Source of the DNA: an uncultured Saprospiraceae bacterium
GTDB taxonomy: Bacteria > Bacteroidota > Bacteroidia > Chitinophagales > Saprospiraceae
Direction: 5' to 3'
Assembly (NCBI GenBank): GCA_937918905.1
Contig: CAKZSH010000132.1
Location: forward strand, 1-64,000
DNA: 64,000 bases
Both the position numbers and the translations under genes were made by a program. A model generated the notes under the pieces. It worked only from the letters and a program-made list of their open reading frames with translations. It had not been told where the DNA came from and did no database searches. Each line of letters starts with the position of its first letter. The first letter of the stretch is position 1. Shown piece by piece: positions 17,807-25,802 of this stretch.

Positions 17807-20035
17807 ATGGATGTTCAATATTTTTTCAATGTCCTTCAAAAGCGTAAATGGTTAATCATTCTCCCAATGATTCTAACTGCTTTGGCGACGTATTATTTTG
17901 TTGACAAAAAACCTGAAATGTATGATGCAAAAGCATCTATACCTACAGGTATCGTTGAATTTACGGGACTGAACGTAAATGAAAACAATCCCTTTTTGCA
18001 GAAAATGCAAATGGAAATCAGTTTTGCCAACCTTAAAAACTTTATCAATACGGATAGAACGATTCGATTTTTAAGTTATGATCTTTTGGCTCATGACCTT
18101 CTAGCGGATTCTACTAGTAATGATCCTCCGTTTAAAAAGGATGTGGATTTAAGTGGGTTAGGGTATGATGAGCTTGAACTGCAAGATTTGGCGTTATACC
18201 TTCAAAGTCGAATTGATACTTTAGATTCCTACCTGGATCAGGACAAAGATATTATGTATCGTAAAGTCGCTAAGGCTTATGAGTACGATGTTGATTTTTT
18301 GAAAAAGGATAATAAATTCTCTGTTAATCGAGATGGTGAAACGGATTTCTTAGAATTGAAATTTGTTGATGGTAATCCAAGAGCTTGTGCTTATGCAATT
18401 AATAATTTTTGTGAGACACTTAGAGATTACCATCAAAAGGAACAGAAAAAAGGTGATATAGAAACCTTTTATGAATACACTAAACTTGGTGGTGAAAGAG
18501 AAATTAAATTAAAAAAACTCGAAAAAGAACTTGAAAACTATAAAGGTGGAAAAGGTATTCTAAACATTGGAGTTCAATCTGAAGAAACATTGAATCAGAT
18601 TGCCAATTTGGAAAAAGAACTGGAACAAGCTAATCGTGATATTAATGCAAATCGAAAAATTGTAACTAATTTAAATTCTTATTTAAATAATAATGAGCGA
18701 TTTGCAATTAATAAAAGATCAAATAATATCCTCAATAGTAAGGTCATTGACAACTTGAGAAAAAGAGTTCAAGACTTAAGTGACAAATATATTTCAAGTG
18801 GTAGAAAGGATAAAAATATCGAGAGTCAGTTGAATCTCAATAAGTCTTTGTTGGAACAACAAATTAAAAGGTTGGCAAAAGAGGAAGCAAAAGAAACTCC
18901 TGGTACGGCTGAATTAGGAGATGAAATCCTTTCCAAAAGAGTAAAAGCTGAAAATGATTTAACACTTGCCTTAGTATCTAAAGAATCTATTGAAGATGAA
19001 TTGTCAAGATTAAAAAGTCAACGTAATGCCTTTGTTACAGATGAAGCTTATACTAAAGATTTAGAGGATCGTATTTCAATTGCTCGAAGAGAATATAAAT
19101 TAACTTTGGATAAAGTTAATGAAAAACAGTTTCAAACTATCTCAGCGATTCATAGATTAGAACCTTTGGATTGGGCAGATGTTCCTGAAGAGCCAATTCC
19201 TGATAATAAATATTTATTAGCTGGTTTTGCGGGAATTGTTACAGGTTCTTTGGCTACTGTTTTATTATTTCTTTTAGCGTTATTTGATTTGAGTTTAAAC
19301 TCACCTAATCAGTTCCAAAAGTTTACTAATCTTAATCTTTTAGGAACATTGAATAAAGTAAAAGATAGTAACCTTGATCTGAAACAACTTTTTGCAAGTT
19401 ATAGTAATGATAAAAGTTTAGAGAGTTTTAAAGAGTCCTTACGGAAAATAAGGTACATGTTTGAAGAAACAAATGCTAACTCTTTTCTTATCACAAGTAC
19501 TAAGGAAGGTGAAGGAAAAACATTCTTTATTTTAACCTTAGCTTATGCCTTAACACTTAAAGATAAAAAGATTCTTTTGATTGATACGAATTTTAAAAAC
19601 AATACATTAACAAGAATGTCCAATGAGACCGTTCACGATAATTTATTGCATACTCGATTGATTGGTGAAAATAACTTGGCGGAACAGTTTGAGGCAAAAC
19701 GTATCAATACAATGTTTAATTTGGATAATGTAGATATCATTGGTAACAGAGGAACTAGCCACTCTCCTTCTGAGTTTTTTGCAGGTCGAGATTTTCAAAA
19801 CTTCATTTCTGACTTAAAAGATAATTACGATTATATTTTTATGGAAGGAGCCTCATTGAATCAATATTCTGATACAAGAGAGTTGGTAAGATTTGCAGAT
19901 AAAATAGTTGCTATCTTTTCTGCTGAATCAGAAATCAAAGATGCAGACAAAGAATCTATTGATTACCTATTAAGTAAAGATGATAAATTCTTTGGTTCAA
20001 TTTTAAATAAAATCGACCTTTCTAATCTGAACTAG
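17807..20035 (+). CDS. Wzc-like polysaccharide chain-length/tyrosine-kinase-family protein
   Basis: The 742-residue inner-membrane protein has TM1 (KWLIILPMILTALATYYFV, 14-32), a long periplasmic coiled-coil region (about 200-440), TM2 (LLAGFAGIVTGSLATVLLFLL, about 468-488) and a cytoplasmic P-loop domain. Walker A is intact (GEGKT, 568-572) and Walker A' is recognisable (LLIDTNFKNN), but the Walker B/IDTPP motif reads FMEGAS (678-683), and no Tyr cluster ends the protein. It therefore looks like a co-polymerase with an altered or inactive BY-kinase domain. It heads a cluster with a flippase and a glycosyltransferase for surface polysaccharide export. Confidence 0.88.
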   Translation: MDVQYFFNVLQKRKWLIILPMILTALATYYFVDKKPEMYDAKASIPTGIVEFTGLNVNENNPFLQKMQMEISFANLKNFINTDRTIRFLSYDLLAHDLLADSTSNDPPFKKDVDLSGLGYDELELQDLALYLQSRIDTLDSYLDQDKDIMYRKVAKAYEYDVDFLKKDNKFSVNRDGETDFLELKFVDGNPRACAYAINNFCETLRDYHQKEQKKGDIETFYEYTKLGGEREIKLKKLEKELENYKGGKGILNIGVQSEETLNQIANLEKELEQANRDINANRKIVTNLNSYLNNNERFAINKRSNNILNSKVIDNLRKRVQDLSDKYISSGRKDKNIESQLNLNKSLLEQQIKRLAKEEAKETPGTAELGDEILSKRVKAENDLTLALVSKESIEDELSRLKSQRNAFVTDEAYTKDLEDRISIARREYKLTLDKVNEKQFQTISAIHRLEPLDWADVPEEPIPDNKYLLAGFAGIVTGSLATVLLFLLALFDLSLNSPNQFQKFTNLNLLGTLNKVKDSNLDLKQLFASYSNDKSLESFKESLRKIRYMFEETNANSFLITSTKEGEGKTFFILTLAYALTLKDKKILLIDTNFKNNTLTRMSNETVHDNLLHTRLIGENNLAEQFEAKRINTMFNLDNVDIIGNRGTSHSPSEFFAGRDFQNFISDLKDNYDYIFMEGASLNQYSDTRELVRFADKIVAIFSAESEIKDADKESIDYLLSKDDKFFGSILNKIDLSNLN

Positions 20036-20040
20036 ATTTA

Positions 20041-20119
20041 TAATTTTGAATTTTGAATGATGAATTTTGAATTCACGTTTTCGACCCATTCAAAATTCAT
20101 CATTCAAAATTCAAAATTA
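20041..20119. repeat. Perfect 32-bp inverted repeat of TTGAATTTTGAAT words
   Basis: The left arm (20041-20072) and right arm (20088-20119) are exact reverse complements. Each arm itself is built of the word GAATTTTGAAT repeated. It fills the 100-base gap between the Wzc-like and flippase genes. Confidence 0.95.
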
Positions 20120-20135
20120 AGTCTAATAACCACAC

Positions 20136-21509
20136 ATGAGTAAAGGGGAAAAATCTTACTGGATTAAGTCGGGAAGCTATTCTGTACTGGAACGTGTCAT
20201 CGGACAGATCATTGGCTTTGGAAATATGTTCCTTTTACTTCGTGCTATCACTACCGAGGAATATGGTCTTTGGATTCAATTCTTAATCCTTGCTGCAATT
20301 ATCGAAGTCAGTCGAACAGGACTTATTCAAAATGGTTTAATAAGATACTTGACTACCAGCAAAGAGGAAGATATTCCTAAAATAAATACAGCTTCACTTT
20401 TTAATAGTTTTGCGCTCACAGTATTTATCATCATACTTCTGCTATCCATTACCAATCCTATCGTTTCTTATTTTTATCCTGAACATCCTGAGTTGACTAC
20501 CATGTTCTATTATTATGGAATTACGACCTTAGCGTTGTTGCCATTTTTTCAATTCAATTATATACTTCAGGCCAATTTAGATTTTAGAGGATTCTTTTGG
20601 GCCAGCTTGACCTACAAAGGTTCCTTATTTATTTATATTTTTTATCATTATTGGAATGGCTACAAAATAAGTGTTTTCGATATGTCTTTGTTCCTGATTG
20701 GAGCAGCATTTGCAGCAAGTATTGTAGGGTATTATTTTGCAAAACCTTATCTAAAGTTTTCAAAAAAATTAGATTGGAACTGGGTGAAAGAATTATTCAA
20801 TTTTGGAAGATTTACTTTAGGTACAAATTTGAGTACGATCATTTATAAATTTACAGATAGAAGTATGTTGGGTACCATGGTATCTTTGGATGCCATTGCT
20901 ATTTACGAAGTGGCGATTAGAATTACTAACCTTGTTGATATTCCAGCTATTTCCATTGCTGCTGTTGTTTTTCCCCAAAGTGCAAAAAACTCCATCAATC
21001 AGGGAAAAGAGGGAATTCGAGATATGTACGAAAGATCGGTTGCAGCCATACTTGGACTCATTATTCCTGCAATGATTTTCATCTATTTATTTGCTGAAAT
21101 TGTAGTTGTGATTTTAGGAAAAGAAAAATATTTAGATTCTGTACCATTATTAAGAGTTACACTTTTGTTTGCATTATTTGTTCCATTTGCATTACAATTC
21201 GGAACTATTTTGGATTCCATAGGTAAACCAAAAGTGAACTTTAGATTTGTAGTGGTCGGCTTGATCTTGAATATAATTTTCAACTATTTTTTCATAAAAA
21301 ATTATGGAATCATGGGAGCAGTTTGGGGAACGTTACTCACTTACGCCGTAATGTTTGTTCTCCAAATGTCATTCTTTTATAAATGGTATGGTGTTAGACC
21401 TTGGCGCCCCTTTGCTTTGATTCCTTGGTTTTATTCTAACCTGTATCAAACCGTCTTAGGATTTTTAAATAAAAAGAAACCCCAAGAAGATATTTTGGAT
21501 GAACGGTGA
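20136..21509 (+). CDS. Wzx-type polysaccharide flippase
   Basis: The 457-residue integral membrane protein has about 12-14 hydrophobic helices and the MOP/MATE-like layout of O-antigen and teichoic-acid flippases. The N-terminus (SYSVLERVIGQIIGFGNMFLLLRAI) and the motif ITTEEYGLWIQF match the Polysacc_synt family. The segment KFTDRSMLGTMVSLDAIAIYEVA matches its central conserved region. It should move lipid-linked oligosaccharide across the inner membrane. It lies between the Wzc-like gene and a glycosyltransferase. No Wzy polymerase is seen in the window, so the pathway may be completed elsewhere. Confidence 0.9.
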   Translation: MSKGEKSYWIKSGSYSVLERVIGQIIGFGNMFLLLRAITTEEYGLWIQFLILAAIIEVSRTGLIQNGLIRYLTTSKEEDIPKINTASLFNSFALTVFIIILLLSITNPIVSYFYPEHPELTTMFYYYGITTLALLPFFQFNYILQANLDFRGFFWASLTYKGSLFIYIFYHYWNGYKISVFDMSLFLIGAAFAASIVGYYFAKPYLKFSKKLDWNWVKELFNFGRFTLGTNLSTIIYKFTDRSMLGTMVSLDAIAIYEVAIRITNLVDIPAISIAAVVFPQSAKNSINQGKEGIRDMYERSVAAILGLIIPAMIFIYLFAEIVVVILGKEKYLDSVPLLRVTLLFALFVPFALQFGTILDSIGKPKVNFRFVVVGLILNIIFNYFFIKNYGIMGAVWGTLLTYAVMFVLQMSFFYKWYGVRPWRPFALIPWFYSNLYQTVLGFLNKKKPQEDILDER

Positions 21510-21514
21510 ATTGA

Positions 21515-21613
21515 TAACTGTGAACGATTAACTATTTGAATCTTGCTATTCTTCAAAAATCATTTTCACAGTTCACAGTTCACAGTTCACAGTCACAGTC
21601 ACAGTCACAGTTA
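21515..21613. repeat. Tandem TTCACAG/TCACAG repeat with partial inverted partner
   Basis: Three TTCACAG-type units followed by four TCACAG units run at about 21565-21612. An inverted partner (AACTGTGAACG) lies at about 21516-21526. It occupies the gap between the flippase and the glycosyltransferase and explains the SQSQSQS run in the over-extended track ORF. Confidence 0.85.
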
Positions 21614-21625
21614 AAAAAAGATTCC

Positions 21626-22855
21626 ATGCGTAAAGACATCGACATTATTTACTTCACTCTATTTCCTTGGGACCATCCCTACTCTTCTGTGTCCTTTTCT
21701 TTTTCCAAAGAGTTTATCAAAAACAATCGAGTATTTTACATCAATCCTCCGTACTCTTATCGAGATTTTGCGACTCGGTTTAACAATAAATTTACAAAAG
21801 AAAGAATGAGTGATTTATTATTGCATAAGATGCGATATGAAAATCCACCTCAATTAGAGAAATCTCCAAACAAGGAAAATTTTTTAGCAGCCTTGCCTCC
21901 AATGGTTCCACCTATTAATTTTTTAAGCCCTGGAGGAATGTATACAAAAATGCGGGATCGCAATAATCGAAAAGTACTCAACACCATCAAAAAAGTAATC
22001 AAAGACAATAACATCAAAGATTACATTTTTATGAATTGTTACAATCCATTTTATGCAGGATATCTACCACGAGATGAGTTTAATCCTTTATTGAATATTT
22101 ATCAATGTATCGACGACATTTCTCAAAATTCATATACTCTTAAACATGGCTTGGAATTGGAAAGAAATGCGGTTCAAAATGCGGATGTCACCATTGTAAC
22201 TTCTCGTGAGTTAAGAAATATTTGGAAAAAAGATTCGCAAGAAATCCATATCGTACACAATGCTGCGGATATTGATATTTTTGAAAAAACCTTAAATGAA
22301 AAATTCGAAAAGCCTGAAGAGATAAAAGGTGTAACTACTAAAATCATTGGCTTTGTTGGGAATTTGGATGACCTCCGTGTGGATTATCCTTTGATAAAAA
22401 AGATTGCTGAAAAACATACTGATAAAACCCTTTTATTGGTTGGCCCTATTAATAATACTGAAGTATATGAATTGGGAATTGATAAAATGCCAAATGTAAT
22501 TTTTACGGGTAGTAAAGATATTCGAGACCTTCCGAGATACTTGCAATATATGGATGTAGCTATTATTCCTTTTTTACTAAATACTTTAACTAAAAGTATT
22601 TATCCGCTAAAAATTAATGAATACCTTGCAGCAGGTCGAGCTGTTATTGCCACTAATTTTTCTGAGGATATTCGTACATTTAATGAAGTCATACATATTG
22701 CTGAAAGTGGAAATGAATTTGTAAATTTGATTGATAAAGCAATTGACGAACACGATGCTGATAAAATCCAAAAACAAGTTGCTGTAGCCCATTCCAATAC
22801 ATGGGAAGCACGCGTCAGCCAAGTTTGGGATATCGTTGAAAATAAATTACGTTGA
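21626..22855 (+). CDS. Glycosyltransferase (GT-B, family 1/4-like)
   Basis: I use the ATG at 21626 (MRKDIDIIYFTLFPWDHP), giving 409 residues; the track's TTG start runs through the tandem repeat and is not credible. The fold is GT-B: the C-terminal half has the family-4 pattern IVHNAADIDIF, IIGFVGNLDDLRVDYPLI and YPLKINEYLAAGRAVIAT, where the Glu contacts the nucleotide sugar. N-terminal residues (SVSFSFSKEFIKNNRVFYINPP) resemble the acceptor domain. It is likely cytosolic or peripheral and adds a sugar to the exported polysaccharide or its lipid carrier. Donor and linkage cannot be told. Confidence 0.88.
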   Translation: MRKDIDIIYFTLFPWDHPYSSVSFSFSKEFIKNNRVFYINPPYSYRDFATRFNNKFTKERMSDLLLHKMRYENPPQLEKSPNKENFLAALPPMVPPINFLSPGGMYTKMRDRNNRKVLNTIKKVIKDNNIKDYIFMNCYNPFYAGYLPRDEFNPLLNIYQCIDDISQNSYTLKHGLELERNAVQNADVTIVTSRELRNIWKKDSQEIHIVHNAADIDIFEKTLNEKFEKPEEIKGVTTKIIGFVGNLDDLRVDYPLIKKIAEKHTDKTLLLVGPINNTEVYELGIDKMPNVIFTGSKDIRDLPRYLQYMDVAIIPFLLNTLTKSIYPLKINEYLAAGRAVIATNFSEDIRTFNEVIHIAESGNEFVNLIDKAIDEHDADKIQKQVAVAHSNTWEARVSQVWDIVENKLR

Positions 22856-22903
22856 TTGACTAATTCCGTAGTCAATTAACCATAAATTATAAACAAATTC
22901 ATT

Positions 22904-23035
22904 ATGATTAAGCCAAGTAAAGAAGATGCTGAAAAATATGGAATGACAAGTAGTCAACGTATGTTTGAATTGACTGCCTTGGGAATGATTTTTTTCGCGC
23001 TCGTGGCATTCTTTATCAAAATTTTATTTTTATAA
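22904..23035 (+). CDS. 43-residue membrane protein (not in ORF track)
   Basis: ATG at 22904 opens 43 codons ending at TAA 23033-23035. The product begins MIKPSKEDAEKYGMTSSQRM and has one membrane helix near the C-terminus (ALGMIFFALVAFFIKILFL). The soluble N-terminus is charged, so an N-in single-pass inner-membrane topology is likely. It lies between the glycosyltransferase and the pseudouridine synthase, on the same strand. The charged head and clean single helix suggest a real conserved small gene; its function is unknown. Confidence 0.7.
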   Translation: MIKPSKEDAEKYGMTSSQRMFELTALGMIFFALVAFFIKILFL

Positions 23036-23060
23036 AAAGTGTTAAGACTGTAAGTATGGG

Positions 23061-23091
23061 GTATTGGGTAAGTTATTTCAACACCCAATAC
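23061..23091. terminator. Hairpin GTATTGGGT / ACCCAATAC
   Basis: A 9-bp perfect stem with a 13-base loop lies 25 bases after the 43-aa gene. A further GTATTG-like word just upstream gives alternative pairing. There is no clear U tract, so termination is uncertain. Confidence 0.5.
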
Positions 23092-23140
23092 TAACTAATA
23101 GGCTCAATACTTTCAAGAATATTCAACCTCTTCTATTTCA

Positions 23141-23866
23141 ATGAAAAACCGCCCATCCATTCTTTTTCAAGATGACCACATTGTTGTTGTAAATAAACCT
23201 GCTCACTATTTGAGTATTCCTGATCGTTTTGTTTTAGAAAAACCGAACCTTGTTTCTTTTTTAAAAAATGATTTTGAGGAAGTATTTGTTGTCCATCGGT
23301 TGGATAAAGAAACAAGTGGTGTAATTGTTTTTGCAAAAAACAAAGAAGCCCATCGTGACTTGAGTATTCAATTTGAGAATCGAACAGTCAATAAAATTTA
23401 CTTGACTTTAGTGGAAGGAAATGTACATAAAGATGAAGGGAAAATCGCGCAACCTATTGCAAATAATATGCGGGACTCTGGCAAAATGATTGTTGCAAAA
23501 AGAGGAAAACCTTCCTTAACTTTTTACAAGGTCAAAGAACGATTTAAGAATTACACCTTGGTAGAAGCCAATATCAAAACTGGACGAACTCATCAAGTCA
23601 GAGTACATTTTGAAAGCATCGGCTACCCACTTGCCGTTGATGAATTATATGGTCGAAAAAAAGCTTTCTTCCTTTCGGAAGTTAAACTAAAAAAATATCG
23701 CAGAGGAAAAGATTTTGAAGAACGTCCATTGATGGAACGTACCACACTTCATGCCCACCAATTAACTTTTAAGCACCCTACCACTCAAGAAGAAATGACC
23801 TTCAACGCTGAACTGCCAAAAGATTTTAGAGCAGTCTTGAACCAATTGAGAAAATGGGGATTGTAA
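23141..23866 (+). CDS. RluA-family RNA pseudouridine synthase
   Basis: The 241-residue protein has the RluA-family active-site motif VHRLDKETSGVIVFAKN (about residues 50-66), whose Asp attacks the uridine. Further family motifs are GRTHQVRVHF and TTLHAHQLTF. There is no S4 domain, so it resembles RluA/TruC rather than RluC/RluD. It should modify rRNA or tRNA in the cytosol; the target site is not predictable. Its 3' end overlaps the next gene by 13 bases, indicating coupling. Confidence 0.9.
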   Translation: MKNRPSILFQDDHIVVVNKPAHYLSIPDRFVLEKPNLVSFLKNDFEEVFVVHRLDKETSGVIVFAKNKEAHRDLSIQFENRTVNKIYLTLVEGNVHKDEGKIAQPIANNMRDSGKMIVAKRGKPSLTFYKVKERFKNYTLVEANIKTGRTHQVRVHFESIGYPLAVDELYGRKKAFFLSEVKLKKYRRGKDFEERPLMERTTLHAHQLTFKHPTTQEEMTFNAELPKDFRAVLNQLRKWGL

Positions 23867-25581
23867 AATCAAAACAAGACTACCTTTTTATCATCCTACT
23901 AGGAGCGATATTTTATATCCCTTTTTTGGGAGGTGTTCATTTATTTGACTGGGATGAAATTAATTTTGCCGAAGCTGCTAGAGAAATGTTAGCTACTGGT
24001 GATTTTTTTCATGTCCAAATTGACTTCTTGTTGTTTTGGGAAAAGCCACCTTTATTTATTTGGATGCAAGCAACTGCTATGCAATTATTTGGAGTCAATG
24101 AATTTGCAGCTCGTTTCCCAAATGCGATTTGTGGAATTGTAACATTGCTCTTCCTGTTTTCTATTGGAAAAAAATTGCATGGGAGAATGTTTGGTTGGAT
24201 TTGGGTTTTGGTTTATTTAGGTTCTATTTTACCACATTTATATTTTCGATCTGGGATTATTGATCCATGGTTTAATTTGTTGATTTTCAGTAGTTTATAC
24301 TTCCTAATTCTAAATTTTTCAAAACAAGAAAATTACGGAAAAGTAAAAACCCCCAACGATAAAAATTTGGAAAACAATAAATCAAACGAAACTGCAACTT
24401 CGTTGTACCTGACGGGAGTATTGCTAGGATTGGCAGTTTTGACCAAAGGCCCAGCAGCAGTTTTGATTTTAGGATTGACTGGATTTGTTTATTGGGTAAG
24501 TGTGCGATTCAAAATGTTTTTTAGTATTTCACAAATATTGATTTATGGCATTTCTACGATTGCCGTAACTGCATTGTGGTTTGGCATCGAATGGTTGATG
24601 AATGGCAGTTGGTTTATTAAAGAGTTCATCACGTATCAAATAAGATTATTCAGTACCCCCGATGCAGGACATGGCGGATTTCCTGGATACCATTTTGTAG
24701 TTTTATTGTTAGGATGTTTTCCAGCTTCTATTTTTGCGATTCCTGCACTTCAAAAATCTCCTCTCCTACTCGACTCCTTCAAACACGCTTGGCAAATTGA
24801 TTTTAGAAAATGGATGCTAATTTTGTTTTGGGTCGTTTTGATTTTATTTTCTATTGTACAATCTAAGATTGTGCATTATTCTTCTTTGTGTTATTTCCCT
24901 TTAACTTATTTATCCGCAACTTATTTATTTTCTATTTTTAAAAAAAACAAAAAGGTAAATACTACCCTTGTAAATGCATTGTTATTCTTATCTGTTTTAA
25001 TTGCTGGAATTTTCATCGCATTACCTTTTGTTGGAAAAAACATTGAACTATTAAAACCATTATTTAAAACTGATCTTTTTGCTTTAGGAAATCTTGAAGC
25101 AGCAATCGAATGGAGTTATTTTGATATTTCCCCTGGTGTATTTTTATTATTGATTTCCATTATTGCTGTTTTTATTTTTTCAAAAAAAGGATTTGGAAAA
25201 GAAGTTTCAAATTGGAAAGGTATTGTTACATTATTTGGAGGTGGTGCTATTTTTATCACCATAAGTCTTTTCTTTTTTATTAATAAAATTGAAGGTTACT
25301 CTCAAAATGCAGCAATCGAATTTTATAAATCAATGGAAGGTAAAGAAGTCTACGTCAAAAATGTAGGATTCAAAAGTTACGCTCCATTATTTTACACCAA
25401 AAAAACAGCAGGTTTACGAAGCGAAAATAGAAGCTACAGATGGTTGACAGAAGGGGAAATAGATAGAGATGTTTATTTTGTTACAAAAGTTAATAATGAC
25501 GGTGGATTAAGGAAATTTTCAGATATTAAAGAAGTGGGAAGGAAGAATGGATTCGTATTTTTTAAAAGAAAAAAGGATTAG
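23854..25581 (+). CDS. GT39-family membrane glycosyltransferase (ArnT-like)
   Basis: The 575-residue protein is a GT-C enzyme with about 11-12 membrane helices. The first periplasmic loop has the acidic motif FDWDEINFAEAAREML, in which the DE pair is the catalytic base of ArnT/PMT-type enzymes. The next stretch EKPPLFIWMQATAMQLFG and LAARFPN-like EFAARFPNAI are also family signatures. A periplasmic C-terminal domain ends the protein. It would transfer a sugar from polyprenyl phosphate to a lipid or protein acceptor. The ATG lies within the 3' end of the pseudouridine synthase gene. Confidence 0.92.
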   Translation: MGIVKSKQDYLFIILLGAIFYIPFLGGVHLFDWDEINFAEAAREMLATGDFFHVQIDFLLFWEKPPLFIWMQATAMQLFGVNEFAARFPNAICGIVTLLFLFSIGKKLHGRMFGWIWVLVYLGSILPHLYFRSGIIDPWFNLLIFSSLYFLILNFSKQENYGKVKTPNDKNLENNKSNETATSLYLTGVLLGLAVLTKGPAAVLILGLTGFVYWVSVRFKMFFSISQILIYGISTIAVTALWFGIEWLMNGSWFIKEFITYQIRLFSTPDAGHGGFPGYHFVVLLLGCFPASIFAIPALQKSPLLLDSFKHAWQIDFRKWMLILFWVVLILFSIVQSKIVHYSSLCYFPLTYLSATYLFSIFKKNKKVNTTLVNALLFLSVLIAGIFIALPFVGKNIELLKPLFKTDLFALGNLEAAIEWSYFDISPGVFLLLISIIAVFIFSKKGFGKEVSNWKGIVTLFGGGAIFITISLFFFINKIEGYSQNAAIEFYKSMEGKEVYVKNVGFKSYAPLFYTKKTAGLRSENRSYRWLTEGEIDRDVYFVTKVNNDGGLRKFSDIKEVGRKNGFVFFKRKKD

Positions 25582-25689
25582 AATGGTTAAATAGTTTCGC
25601 TTCGCTAGTTGCTCAATTGTTATCGAACAATTTTAATTCACCAATTTGAGATCGCTCAAAAATATGTGTTTGAGAACTTGTTACTATTA

Positions 25690-25797
25690 ACCGTCAGGTG
25701 TAAATCCGACTCTCTCAATCGAATAAATTTGAACCCAAATTTAAAGGAATTGATTTTCGATCAAGAGAGCCGAATTTACTTTCGAAGGCTAAGGAAA
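25690..25797. repeat. Family A palindromic element, copy A3
   Basis: GTGTAAATCCGACTCTCTCAATCG pairs with CGATCAAGAGAGCCGAATTTAC around an AT-rich centre, and the right flank (AAGGCTAAGGA) matches the GGCTAAGAAGA flank of A1. It lies between convergent genes, 6 bases from the S8 protease stop. Confidence 0.85.
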
Positions 25798-25802
25798 AAT
25801 TA

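Noticed and set aside
21536-21625. The N-terminal 30 codons of the track glycosyltransferase ORF, containing SQSQSQS
   Set aside because: They are translated from the tandem repeat, begin at TTG, and precede a conserved ATG start (MRKDIDIIYF).
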